Assembly (NCBI RefSeq): GCF_017876315.1
Contig: NZ_JAGINU010000001.1
Span: 124,001-188,000, forward strand
Direction: 5' to 3'
Source of the DNA: Pseudonocardia parietis
GTDB taxonomy: Bacteria; Actinomycetota; Actinomycetes; Mycobacteriales; Pseudonocardiaceae
DNA: 64,000 nt
Below the pieces are notes generated by a model. It did not search any database, was not told the DNA's origin, and saw only the letters and a program-made list of their open reading frames with translations. The position numbers were made by a program, and so were the translations under genes. Positions 37,148 to 44,773 of the stretch are shown piece after piece. Position 1 is the stretch's first letter. Each line of letters begins with the position of its first letter.

Positions 37148-37723
37148 ATGAACCGTCGACCACGACCCAACAAGCGGGATCTGATCGTCGAAGAGGCGTC
37201 GAAGCTCTTCTATCAGCGTGGCACCGGGCTCGGAGTGGACACCCTGATCGACGAGATCGGCGTCGCGAAGATGACGCTCTACAAGCATTTCCCCACCAAG
37301 GACGACCTCATCGTCGAGTGCCTGAGGTTCGTCGATGCCCGCTACCGCGACCGTCTGCGCGGCGGCCTCGCAGCGGAGGCCTCGGCGACCGAGAGAGTGC
37401 TGGGGATCTTCGACTCGCTCCGGGACTGGTTCGCCACGCCGAACTTCCGCGGTTGCGCGTTCGTCAACGCCACCGTGGAGCTCGCCGATCCGCAGCATCC
37501 CGCGCACCGGGCCGTCCTGGAGCACAAGACCAGCACTCGCGAATGGGTCGCCGAACTACTGATCGCGTGCGGCGTCGACGACCCCCAGTTCGTCGCACGT
37601 CAGCTGGTCCAGCTCATGGAAGGCGCGATCACCACCGCGATGCTCGAACAGGACCCCACCGCAGCCGACGTCGCGCGGGCGTCCGCAGCCCAGATCCTCG
37701 CTGCGAGCAGCTCCGAGGACTGA
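37148..37723 (+). CDS. TetR-family regulator of the MFS/MaoC operon
   Basis: A 191-residue repressor. The ATG at 37148 follows GGAGCGGAGG. The helix-turn-helix reads L-G-V-D-T-L-I-D-E-I-G-V-A-K-M-T-L-Y-K-H-F, with the canonical Y-K-H-F. The C-terminal part includes F-R-G-C-A-F-V-N-A-T-V-E-L, a motif typical of the TetR_C group near YcdC/AcrR oxidative and acyl regulators. Its position and the palindromes indicate it represses the divergent MFS-MaoC operon and itself. Confidence 0.9.
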   Translation: MNRRPRPNKRDLIVEEASKLFYQRGTGLGVDTLIDEIGVAKMTLYKHFPTKDDLIVECLRFVDARYRDRLRGGLAAEASATERVLGIFDSLRDWFATPNFRGCAFVNATVELADPQHPAHRAVLEHKTSTREWVAELLIACGVDDPQFVARQLVQLMEGAITTAMLEQDPTAADVARASAAQILAASSSED

Positions 37724-37758
37724 CCGGTTCCGCCCGAACCCTGCATCCCCTGTCGGTC

Positions 37759-38327
37759 TCAGGGGCCACCGCAGCAGCTCGCCGTGCAGGACTCCTCGTC
37801 CGGCCCGCGACCCAGGGCCGACGGGGCGCAACACCCCTCGCCCCGCCAGGCGTTCAGACCCTCACGGACGGCGAGGCCGGCGAGTACCAGCGCAGCGGCC
37901 GGGTCGGCCCACCACCAGCCGAGCGTGGCGTTGAGGACGAGCCCGACGAGCACGGCCGCGGACAGGTAGGTGCACAGCAGGGTCTGCTTGGAGTCGGCGA
38001 CCGCGCTGGCCGAGCCGAGCTCGTGCCCGGCGCGGCGCTGGGCCCAGGACAGGAACGGCATGATCACGACGCTGGTGGCGACCAGGGCGATCCCGACCGT
38101 CGAGCGGTCCGCCTCGCCACCGCCGACCAGGCCACGGCGGCGGCGGCCGAGCGGACCTCGATCACCGAGTCCAGGCCGAAGCCGATGAGGGCGATCGAGG
38201 AGGCGGCGTGCCCCGCGGCGATCGCGATCACGGCTTCGATCACGTTGTAGATGATGGTGATCGCGACCAGCAGGCGGATCCGGCGGACCAGGACGCTGCG
38301 GCGATCCGAGGTCAGGGCGGCGGTCAT
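37759..38327 (-). pseudogene. Cation-efflux (CDF-like) transporter, frameshifted with internal deletion
   Basis: The N-terminal part (T-I-I-Y-N-V-I-E-A-V-I-A-I, F-G-L-D-S-V-I-E-V) reads in one frame from ATG 38327; the C-terminal part (S-T-V-G-I-A-L-V-A-T-S, F-L-S-W-A-Q-R-R-A-G, D-S-K-Q-T-L-L-C-T-Y, and a Cys-rich tail) reads in another. They meet near 38125, and the membrane segment normally between them seems to be missing. The intact protein would export metal cations. Upstream at 38339-38430 a short C-terminal relic (A-L-C-P-N-Y-G-R-P) may be what is left of its metalloregulator. Confidence 0.7.
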
Positions 38328-38427
38328 GACGCGTACACCTAGACGCCCTCGGGCCGGCCGTAGTTCGGGCACAGCGCCACGGCTTCACCCGTCTCGGCCA
38401 GAACGGTCTCGGCGCCGCCCGCCGGCG

Positions 38428-39465
38428 TCAGGCCGGCAGCCCGCCCAGCACCCGGTCGAGCTCGTCGAGGCAGGTCAGCCCGGCGGAGACCGAGTAGCCG
38501 TCCCACCAGGCGACCGGATCGAGCGCGGCGACCCGGCCCGCCTGCACGGCCGGCAGCTTCTCCCACAGCCCGCCGGTCGCGTAGCGCTCGAAGGTGTCCT
38601 GCGCCTTGTCCACGAAACCACCGCCACCGACGACGTAGAGCAGCACGTCGGCGTCCGCGAGCAGCCCGACGGACTCCTCGCTCACCGAGACGTAGGTCTG
38701 CTGCACCGAGGGTGCGTCGGTGGACGGCGGGCGGCGCAGCCCGGCGTCGGCGAGGACGGCGGACCCGAAGATCTGGCCGCGGATGATGCGCAGCTCGTCG
38801 GAGGTGAAACGCAGCAGAGCGACGGAGTACCGGCCGATCGTGCCGGCGTGCGTGGCCGCCAGCCCGGCGACCCGCTCCTGGTAGGAGGCGAGCCGGCGTT
38901 CCATCTCTGGGCCGGCGCCGAGCACGTCACCGAGGAACCCGACCGCGTCCTGCCAGACGGCGCCGCGGCCCGCGTTCTCGTAGGAGACGGTCGGCGCGAT
39001 CGCCGCGAGCTGCTCGTAGTGCTCCTGGAGGCGCTGGGTGTTGCCGACGATCAGGTCCGGGTTCAGGGCGACCAGCTGCTCCAGGTTGAGCTGGTTGAAC
39101 CCGAGCTCGGTGAAGCCCGGTGCCGGGCCCGGCACGTACGGCGGCACCGCGACCTGCCCCTGGAGCGTCTCCGAGGCGATCAGCGGCACCCCCAGCTCGA
39201 GCGCGACCTGCAGGCCACCGTTGCTGTCCAGCGAGACGATCCGCTGCGGCGCCACCGGGATCGTGGCGGTGCCCAGCGGATGCTCGATCGTCCGCCCCGC
39301 CGGCGCCGGGTCGCCGGAGGCTCGGGTACCGGAACCGCATCCGGCGACCGTCAGCAGACCGGTGAGCGCACCGGCCGTGAGGAAGCCGCGCCGGGTCAGC
39401 GCCGAGCGTGGATGGCCCGCGTCGTCGCCGAGACGGACACCGGGCAGGGGAGGTCGGAGCAGCAC
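38428..39465 (-). CDS. Iron-siderophore ABC transporter substrate-binding lipoprotein
   Basis: A 345-residue class III (FepB/FhuD-like) binding protein. It carries a twin-arginine-type lipoprotein signal (T-R-R-G-F-L-T-A-G-A-L, then V-A-G-C at the lipobox). The mature part has R-I-V-S-L-D-S-N-G-G, L-V-A-L-N-P-D-L-I-V-G and a long inter-lobe helix. It would deliver ferric siderophore to a permease not encoded here. GTG 39465 lies 14 bp downstream of an iron box, so it should be induced by iron limitation. Confidence 0.92.
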   Translation of the reverse strand: MLLRPPLPGVRLGDDAGHPRSALTRRGFLTAGALTGLLTVAGCGSGTRASGDPAPAGRTIEHPLGTATIPVAPQRIVSLDSNGGLQVALELGVPLIASETLQGQVAVPPYVPGPAPGFTELGFNQLNLEQLVALNPDLIVGNTQRLQEHYEQLAAIAPTVSYENAGRGAVWQDAVGFLGDVLGAGPEMERRLASYQERVAGLAATHAGTIGRYSVALLRFTSDELRIIRGQIFGSAVLADAGLRRPPSTDAPSVQQTYVSVSEESVGLLADADVLLYVVGGGGFVDKAQDTFERYATGGLWEKLPAVQAGRVAALDPVAWWDGYSVSAGLTCLDELDRVLGGLPA

Positions 39466-39479
39466 GAAACGGACACTAG

Positions 39480-39494
39480 AGGTAAGCCTTACCT
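39480..39494. promoter_or_regulatory. IdeR/DmdR-type iron box
   Basis: AGGTAAGCCTTACCT is a perfect palindrome and fits the core of the DtxR/IdeR consensus (AGGTWAGSCTWACCT) at every base. It overlaps the last two codons (AGG TAA) of the fhuF-like gene and lies directly before the siderophore-binding lipoprotein gene. Confidence 0.9.
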
Positions 39495-40286
39495 GGGTCC
39501 AGCAAGATCTGCCGACTCCCACTTGCGGGCCCGGTCGTCGGGCGCGAGCAGCGGGCAGGTCAGGCACATCCCGTGGGCGCCGTCGGTGAAGTCCAGGCAG
39601 CACGCCCCGCGCACACCCCAGACCTGCTCGTCCTCCGGGCCGAACCGGACCATCGCGGGCTCCGAGCGGCGCGGGAGCCCCGCCACGAACAGCTGCTCGG
39701 CGAGCTCCCCCGCCCGGTCCCACGCCGCGACGCGGTCGCGGCCCAGCTGGCGGGCGAGGTTGAGCATGCCGAAGTGGACCATGTCGACGACGTAGCTCCA
39801 CAGCGTGCGGGGACCGACCCGCGTCCGTGCCGCCACGAGCTCCACCAGCGGGCGGACCGTCGCCACGAAGCCGGGGGCCAGCCACGCATCCAGCTCGCGC
39901 TGCGAGGAGACGGTCACCGCGGTGCCCCTCCCCGGCCCGACGGACGCCTCCCGGGCCACGACGAGCAGCCGGCCGGTGACGTCCGCGCCGTCCGTCCGGA
40001 AGGCGTACCCGCGCGGCCCGAGCTCCGGCGCGGCGTCGAGCAGGTACACCGCACCCGCCGTACAGAAGATCAGCTCACGGAGCAGCGTCCGCAGGGTGTG
40101 CACCGCCCGGGGGCCGGGTGGCTCGTCGGCCCGGGCGTCGAGCAACTTCCCGAGGAACGGGTGCCCGGCGGTCGCGATCCCGGCCGCCGTGACCCACTGC
40201 GGCCCGGCAGGCGGCTCGGCCGCGAACTCGGGCAGCGGTGCGAAACCCAGCGGCGCGCACCGGTCACGGAGCTCCTCGGTCACCAT
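39489..40286 (-). CDS. fhuF: FhuF-like ferric-siderophore reductase (2Fe-2S)
   Basis: A 265-residue protein. The C-terminal C-C-x10-C-x2-C motif (R-G-A-C-C-L-D-F-T-D-G-A-H-G-M-C-L-T-C-P) is the unusual 2Fe-2S site of FhuF. The family reduces ferric siderophores in the cytoplasm to release iron. ATG 40286 is chosen; an in-frame GTG six codons upstream is possible and neither has a good ribosome-binding site. It lies between the cupin gene and the binding-protein gene on one strand. Confidence 0.85.
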   Translation of the reverse strand: MVTEELRDRCAPLGFAPLPEFAAEPPAGPQWVTAAGIATAGHPFLGKLLDARADEPPGPRAVHTLRTLLRELIFCTAGAVYLLDAAPELGPRGYAFRTDGADVTGRLLVVAREASVGPGRGTAVTVSSQRELDAWLAPGFVATVRPLVELVAARTRVGPRTLWSYVVDMVHFGMLNLARQLGRDRVAAWDRAGELAEQLFVAGLPRRSEPAMVRFGPEDEQVWGVRGACCLDFTDGAHGMCLTCPLLAPDDRARKWESADLAGPR

Positions 40287-40329
40287 CACCGCACAGCCTC
40301 GCACAGCGCCGGCGCGGCATCGGTGGAGG

Positions 40330-40752
40330 TCAGCCCGCCCGCACCACCGGACGGTTCACGAACCACTCGGCGATACCCGGCATGTGCTGCTCGAAGTCGC
40401 CGGGCGCGGAGACGTTGAGCGCCCCGCACCGCTCGTCGGTCCGGTTCTCGAAGTCGTGCACGCTGCCGCCGGGCACGAGGACGAACGAGCCCTTCGGCGC
40501 GTCGACCCACTCGCCGTCGACGAGCACGCTCATCGTCCCCTCGATGACGTAGAAGACGTCGTCCTCCGGGTGCGAGTGCGGTCCCGGGCCGGGCGTGTGC
40601 GGGTCGAGCCACCACTCGGAGATCGAGTAGCGGCCCGCGGTCTCGGTCCCGTCGGCCTTGAAGACCGCCGACCCCCGCCCGAGTGGGTACTCGCGACCGG
40701 CACCCGGAGCCAGGACCACGGGACGCCGGGAGACAGGCTGCTGATCGGTCAT
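40330..40752 (-). CDS. Cupin-domain protein
   Basis: A 140-residue single cupin barrel. Motif 1 is H-S-H-P-E-D-D-V-F-Y-V-I-E-G-T-M and motif 2 is P-G-G-S-V-H-D-F-E-N, giving a probable His/Glu metal site. Cupins include dioxygenases, isomerases and sugar-binding proteins; this one cannot be assigned. It lies 43 bp upstream of fhuF on the same strand and 37 bp after the Mn-permease gene end. Confidence 0.85.
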   Translation of the reverse strand: MTDQQPVSRRPVVLAPGAGREYPLGRGSAVFKADGTETAGRYSISEWWLDPHTPGPGPHSHPEDDVFYVIEGTMSVLVDGEWVDAPKGSFVLVPGGSVHDFENRTDERCGALNVSAPGDFEQHMPGIAEWFVNRPVVRAG

Positions 40753-40789
40753 CGGACACTCCCGTCATCGGGCCGGCCGACCGGCAACG

Positions 40790-41653
40790 CTAGCGCGAAC
40801 CCCGGCCGGCACCAACCCCCGTGCGCGCCCGCCACCGGCCCAGCCGGCCGTGCCGCCCGAGCAGGTAGGCGAGCGTGAACGCCCCTGCCAGGCAGACGAC
40901 GACCGACCCACCGGTGGAGATGTCGAGGTAGAAGCTCAGATATGTCCCCGCCACCGCCGAGACCACGGCGACCAGGACCGCGATCAGCAGCATCCGCTCC
41001 ATCCGGTCGGTCAGCAGGTACGCCGTCGCCCCCGGGATGATCAGGACCGCGACGACCAGCACGATCCCGACCGCCTGCAGCGCAACGACGACCGCCAGCG
41101 CGAGCAGGCCGAGCAGCAGCGCCTCGGTCCGGCGCGGGTCGATCCCGACGGCGTGCGCGTGCGTCCGGTCGAACGCGACCAGCGTGAAGTCGCGGTGCTT
41201 GAGCGCCACCACGAGCACCGTCAGCGCGCCCAGCACCAGGATCTGCACGACGTCCGCACCGGACAACCCGAGCAGGTTCCCGAACAGGATGTGCGAGAGG
41301 TCGGTGTCCGACGGTGTCGTCGAGATCAGCACCAGCCCGAGCGCGAACAGGCCGGTGAAGACCACCCCGATGGCGGCGTCCTCCTTCACCCGGGACGTCC
41401 GCCGGACCACCCCGATGAGCGCCACCGCCCCGGCCCCGAACACGAACGCACCGATCCCGAACGGGATCCCGATGATGTAGGACAGCACCACCCCGGGCAG
41501 CACGGCGTGCGACACCGCGTCACCCATCAGCGACCAGCCGACCAGGGTCAGCCAGCAGGACAGCAACGCGCCGACCGTGCCGGCGACCACCGCGACTAGC
41601 AGCGCGCGCTGCATGAAGCCGAACTGCAGGGGCTCGACCAGCCAGGCGATCAC
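40790..41653 (-). CDS. Metal (probably Mn2+) ABC transporter permease
   Basis: A 287-residue permease of the ABC-3 (ZnuB/MntB) family with about eight membrane helices. Conserved stretches are G-D-A-V-S-H-A-V-L-P-G-V (entry helix), G-I-D-P-R-R-T-E-A-L-L and L-L-V/I-I-P-G-A-T-A. Its GTG overlaps the ATPase gene stop by 4 bp. It forms the membrane channel for the binding lipoprotein at 42369-43301. Confidence 0.93.
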   Translation of the reverse strand: MIAWLVEPLQFGFMQRALLVAVVAGTVGALLSCWLTLVGWSLMGDAVSHAVLPGVVLSYIIGIPFGIGAFVFGAGAVALIGVVRRTSRVKEDAAIGVVFTGLFALGLVLISTTPSDTDLSHILFGNLLGLSGADVVQILVLGALTVLVVALKHRDFTLVAFDRTHAHAVGIDPRRTEALLLGLLALAVVVALQAVGIVLVVAVLIIPGATAYLLTDRMERMLLIAVLVAVVSAVAGTYLSFYLDISTGGSVVVCLAGAFTLAYLLGRHGRLGRWRARTGVGAGRGSR

Positions 41654-42372
41654 GAGGCGCTCCGCAGCCCGAACACCCGGCCGAGGACCTCGGGGGTGAG
41701 CACCTCGTCCGGCGTCCCGTCGGCGAGGAGCCGACCGGCCAGCAGCGCCACCCGGTCGCACAACCGCGACACCCCGGCGATGTCGTGCGTCGACACCAGC
41801 ACCGTGCAGCCGGCCTCGCTCAGCTCCCGCAGGACGCGGGTCATCTCCTCCTGGGTGCCGTGGTCGACCCCGGCGAACGGTTCGTCGAGCAGCAGCAGCG
41901 GCGCGTCCTGCGCGATCGCCCTGGCGAGGAACACGCGCTTGCGCTGGCCGCCGGAGAGCCGCCCGATCTGCCGGTCGGCCAGGCCGGTGAGCCCGACCCG
42001 GTCCAGCGCGACGTCGACGGCGGCGCGGTCGGCCGGGCGCGGGCGGCGGGTGAACCCCATGCCTGCGTAGCGCCCGGTGAGCACGACCTGGTGGGCGACG
42101 ATCGGGAAGTCCGGGTCGATCGCCTCGGCCTGCGGCATGTAGGCGACCGCGGCGCGGCGGCGGGCGGCGGCCGACGTCGTCCCCAGCACGCCGACCGTGC
42201 CGCGTTCGGGCCGGACCAGGCCCATCACCGCGCCGAACAGCGTCGACTTGCCGGAGCCGTTGGGTCCCATCAGCCCGCAGACCGTGCCCTCCTCGAGCCG
42301 CAGCGAGACGTCGTCGAGTGCGAGCACATCGCCGTGCCGGACGGTGAGGCCGTCCACCTCCAGTGCGGTCAC
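41650..42372 (-). CDS. Metal (probably Mn2+) ABC transporter ATPase
   Basis: A 240-residue ABC ATPase: Walker A G-P-N-G-S-G-K-S-T, Q-loop M-P-Q, signature L-S-G-G-Q-R-K-R, Walker B L-L-L-L-D-E-P-F-A-G-V-D and H-loop T-H-D. The GTG overlaps the binding-protein gene stop by 4 bp, so the three importer genes form one translationally coupled operon. Confidence 0.95.
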   Translation of the reverse strand: MTALEVDGLTVRHGDVLALDDVSLRLEEGTVCGLMGPNGSGKSTLFGAVMGLVRPERGTVGVLGTTSAAARRRAAVAYMPQAEAIDPDFPIVAHQVVLTGRYAGMGFTRRPRPADRAAVDVALDRVGLTGLADRQIGRLSGGQRKRVFLARAIAQDAPLLLLDEPFAGVDHGTQEEMTRVLRELSEAGCTVLVSTHDIAGVSRLCDRVALLAGRLLADGTPDEVLTPEVLGRVFGLRSAS

Positions 42373-43301
42373 GGCCGGGCTCCCGTGAGTCCCCCGGCGA
42401 TCGTCGCGGCGTCGTGACGGAGCATCGCCAGGTACGACGCCGCCGGGCCGTCCTCGCCGGTCAGCGAGTCGACGTGCAGCGACCCGGCCAGCCGGGCGCC
42501 GGTCTCCTCGGCCACCTGGCGCTGGGCGGAGTCGTTCACGGTGGACTCGCAGAAGACCGCGGGCACGCCGCCGGACCGCACGAACCCGACGACGTCGGCG
42601 ATCTGACGGGGGGTGCCCTCCCCCTCGCTGTTGACCGGCCAGAGGTACGCCTCCCGCAGCCCCGTGTCGCGGGCGAGGTAGGAGAAGGCGCCCTCGCAGG
42701 TGACCAGGACCCGCTGCGCCGGTGGGATCGCCGCCAGGGCCGCGGTCAGCTCGGTGGCGACGGACCGGAGCTCACCGGCGTAGCGGTCCGCGTTCGCCGC
42801 GTAGGTGGCCGCACCGGCCGGATCCAGCCGGGTCAGCGCGTCGCGGATGTTCTCCACGTACCGCACGCCCGCGACCGGGGACATCCAGGCGTGCGGGTTC
42901 GGCCGGTCGCGGTACTCCCCCGCCGCGATCGGCAGCGGCTCGACCCCGTCGCTCGCCACCACCGACATCACCTCGGCCCGGTCGACGAACCGCTCGAACC
43001 AGCGCTCGAGGCCGAGCCCGTTCTCGATCAGCAGGTCGGCGCCCGCGCCGCGGACGAGGTCATCCGGCGACGGCTCGTAGTCGTGGATCTCGGCGCCCGG
43101 CCGGGTGATCGACTCGACCCGCACCCGGTCGCCCGCGACATGGCGGGTCATGTCGGCCAGCACGGTGAACGTCGTCAGCACCAGCGGGCGGGGGTCGTCG
43201 TCGCGCGGGTCGGCTGCCGGGCCGGAACAGCCGGCGACCAGCAGACCCGCGACCACCACGGCCGCGAAAGTTCGCCACACCGAAACCCGGCAGATAGGCA
43301 T
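42369..43301 (-). CDS. Manganese/zinc-type ABC substrate-binding lipoprotein, Mn2+ predicted
   Basis: A 310-residue cluster A-I (cluster 9) binding lipoprotein with lipobox L-V-A-G-C. Metal ligands line up as H in I-H-D-Y-E-P-S, H in N-P-H-A-W-M-S-P, E in V-T-C-E-G-A-F-S-Y-L and a C-terminal D in D-S-L-T. Mn-binding PsaA/MntC proteins have Glu at the third position where zinc-binding ZnuA has His, and there is no His-rich loop; I therefore predict Mn2+. A TAGGCATGGCTA palindrome overlaps the start codon. Confidence 0.9.
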   Translation of the reverse strand: MPICRVSVWRTFAAVVVAGLLVAGCSGPAADPRDDDPRPLVLTTFTVLADMTRHVAGDRVRVESITRPGAEIHDYEPSPDDLVRGAGADLLIENGLGLERWFERFVDRAEVMSVVASDGVEPLPIAAGEYRDRPNPHAWMSPVAGVRYVENIRDALTRLDPAGAATYAANADRYAGELRSVATELTAALAAIPPAQRVLVTCEGAFSYLARDTGLREAYLWPVNSEGEGTPRQIADVVGFVRSGGVPAVFCESTVNDSAQRQVAEETGARLAGSLHVDSLTGEDGPAASYLAMLRHDAATIAGGLTGARP

Positions 43302-43306
43302 GGCTA
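43295..43306. promoter_or_regulatory. Candidate metalloregulator site TAGGCATGGCTA
   Basis: A near-perfect palindrome (TAG-G-CATG-G-CTA) covering the ATG of the metal-binding lipoprotein gene. DtxR-family manganese regulators use similar TAG...CTA sites; the match is suggestive only. Confidence 0.35.
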
Positions 43307-43432
43307 AACGATGCCGGACCGGTGCGCCGGAACGCAAGCCTCACCGGTTCCGACGTGGTCAGGCCGGTCACCAACGCTTGCCCGGCAGCGCGGAACGGGC
43401 ATCATGGATGTGGACCGCCCCCAGGCGGCACC

Positions 43433-43474
43433 CCGGACGAGACGCGCCGTACCCGGATCGACAAGACGACGCAC
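43433..43474 (+). promoter_or_regulatory. Guanidine-III riboswitch
   Basis: CCGGACGAG, then GCGCCGTACCCGG, then ACAAGACGACGC reproduce in order the conserved blocks of the guanidine-III (mini-ykkC-derived pseudoknot) class, closely like the Thermobifida example as I remember it. P1 is CCGG/CCGG and P2 is GCGCCGT with ACGACGC (one C-A mismatch). It lies about 20 bp before an SMR transporter gene, the classic partner. Confidence 0.85.
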
Positions 43475-43494
43475 TCGCCGGAAGGGGTGTCCTC

Positions 43495-43809
43495 GTGGCC
43501 TGGATCTATCTGGTCGTCTCGGGTCTACTGGAGACGGTGTGGGCGGCGGCCCTGTCGCAGAGCCGGGGCTTCAGCCGGCTCACCCCGTCGATCGTGTTCG
43601 GGGTCGCGCTGCTGCTGAGCATGGGCGGGCTGTCCCTGGCGCTGCGTGAGCTGCCGGTCGGCACCGCGTACGCGATCTGGGTCGGCATCGGCGCGGTCGG
43701 CACCGCCGCCTACGGGATGGTGGCGCTCGGCGAGCCGGCGACGACCGCGCGGCTGCTGTGCCTGCTGGCGATCGTCGCCGGCGTCGTCGGGCTGAAGATC
43801 GTGCACTGA
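43495..43809 (+). CDS. gdx: SMR-family guanidinium exporter
   Basis: A 104-residue four-helix small multidrug resistance protein. Helix 1 carries the proton/substrate glutamate and Trp in G-L-L-E-T-V-W-A; helix 2 has the serine-rich G-G-L-S-L-A-L; helix 3 has G-T-A-Y-A-I-W-V-G-I-G-A-V-G, with the Tyr and Trp of the SugE/Gdx subgroup. The riboswitch in front indicates that it exports guanidinium in exchange for protons. Start GTG; an AAGGGG lies about 8 nt upstream. Confidence 0.93.
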   Translation: MAWIYLVVSGLLETVWAAALSQSRGFSRLTPSIVFGVALLLSMGGLSLALRELPVGTAYAIWVGIGAVGTAAYGMVALGEPATTARLLCLLAIVAGVVGLKIVH

Positions 43810-43843
43810 GCTCGTGCCCTGAAGATCGTGCACCGAGCTCGTG
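43792..43843. repeat. 25-bp direct repeat at the gdx 3' end
   Basis: The segment from 43792 containing the last codons and stop (L-K-I-V-H-stop) recurs at 43819 with one substitution; the period is 27 bp, in frame with the gene. It is a small tandem duplication of the 3' end. Confidence 0.85.
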
Positions 43844-43855
43844 TACTGACCGACG

Positions 43856-43888
43856 GTGGGCCGGCACCCCTCACAGGTGCCGGCCCAC
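43856..43888. terminator. Bidirectional terminator hairpin
   Basis: Perfect 13-bp arms GTGGGCCGGCACC and GGTGCCGGCCCAC around a 7-nt loop lie between gdx and the convergent small secreted-protein gene. Confidence 0.85.
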
Positions 43889-43900
43889 GCCGGGGAGCCC

Positions 43901-44218
43901 CTACTCGAAGGGGCCGTTCTTGACCAGTCCGCCGGCCGGGCCCTCGACGTAGCCGGGGGTCAGCGCCGGGAACTCGGTCTCGGTCCCGTTGACGCCGTCC
44001 GGCCGGTTGCTCGGCAGGTAGGTGTCCGCCGCGTCGACGAAGCCGTATCCGGCGGTGCCGGTCAGGGCGCCGACGGCGTCCACGGCCTGGGTCGGGCTCT
44101 GCGTACTCGGGTAGCCGTGGCCGTCGCCCTCGTCGGCCGCGGCGAAGCCGGCCAGCGGGAACGCCACGGCGCCCAGGGCGCCGACGGCGATCAGCGAGCG
44201 TCGCATCCGGTTCTTCAT
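43901..44218 (-). CDS. Small secreted protein beside the molybdenum hydroxylase
   Basis: A 105-residue protein with a Sec signal peptide (M-K-N-R-M-R-R, hydrophobic run, A-G-F-A-A-A-D cleavage). The mature part of about 77 residues is Gly/Pro/Thr-rich with no cysteine and no recognisable domain (Y-G-F-V-D-A-A-D-T-Y-L-P-S-N-R-P). It lies 74 bp after the 2Fe-2S subunit gene on the same strand and could be part of that periplasmic enzyme system. Confidence 0.65.
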   Translation of the reverse strand: MKNRMRRSLIAVGALGAVAFPLAGFAAADEGDGHGYPSTQSPTQAVDAVGALTGTAGYGFVDAADTYLPSNRPDGVNGTETEFPALTPGYVEGPAGGLVKNGPFE

Positions 44219-44292
44219 CGAATCCGTCCTTCGGTCTGGGGAGCATTCCCCGCACGGCGGAGGTGCCGCCGTACGTCCTCGGTCGGCGGGCG

Positions 44293-44763
44293 TCACATGT
44301 TGTCGGCGCCGGCCTTGATCGCCTCACGGATGCGGTTGTAGGTGCCGCACCGGCAGATGTTGCGGATCTCGTCGAGGGCCTCGTCGTCGATGTCGAAGCC
44401 CTCCTCCTCAGCGCGTCGCACCAGCGCCACGGCCGCCATGATCTGGCCCGGCTGGCAGTAGCCGCACTGCGCGACGTCCTTGTCGATCCAGGCCTCCTGC
44501 ATCGGGTGCAGGGTGTCACCGTCGGCCAGGCCCTCGATGGTCGTGACCTCGTCGGACTCCGACAGCGCCCCGACCGGGACCGAGCACGGGTTGAACGCCT
44601 TGCCGTTGACGTGGCTCGTGCACGCCTTGCAGACGTTGATCCCGCAGCCGTACTTCGGGCCCGTCACCCCGAGGACATCGCGCAGGACCCACAACAGCCG
44701 GACGTCGTCCTCGACCTCGACCGTGACGCGCTCGCCGTTGAGCATAAAAGTGTGCTGGGACAT
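44293..44763 (-). CDS. 2Fe-2S subunit of molybdenum hydroxylase, copy 1
   Basis: A 156-residue iron-sulphur subunit of the xanthine-dehydrogenase/isoquinoline-oxidoreductase (IorA) type. The plant-type cluster is in Y-G-C-G-I-N-V-C-K-A-C and a later P-C; the second cluster is in Q-C-G-Y-C-Q-P-G-Q and C-R-C-G-T-Y. It has no signal peptide, so export would occur as a complex with the Tat-bearing large subunit. It differs from copy 2 (47517-47987) at only ten residues. It follows the large-subunit gene by 10 bp. Confidence 0.93.
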   Translation of the reverse strand: MSQHTFMLNGERVTVEVEDDVRLLWVLRDVLGVTGPKYGCGINVCKACTSHVNGKAFNPCSVPVGALSESDEVTTIEGLADGDTLHPMQEAWIDKDVAQCGYCQPGQIMAAVALVRRAEEEGFDIDDEALDEIRNICRCGTYNRIREAIKAGADNM

Positions 44764-44773
44764 CTCGGGCTCC

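Noticed and set aside
42369-43301. Zinc (ZnuA) assignment of the metal-binding lipoprotein
   Set aside because: The third ligand position is Glu and the His-rich loop is missing, favouring Mn2+; a zinc role is not excluded.
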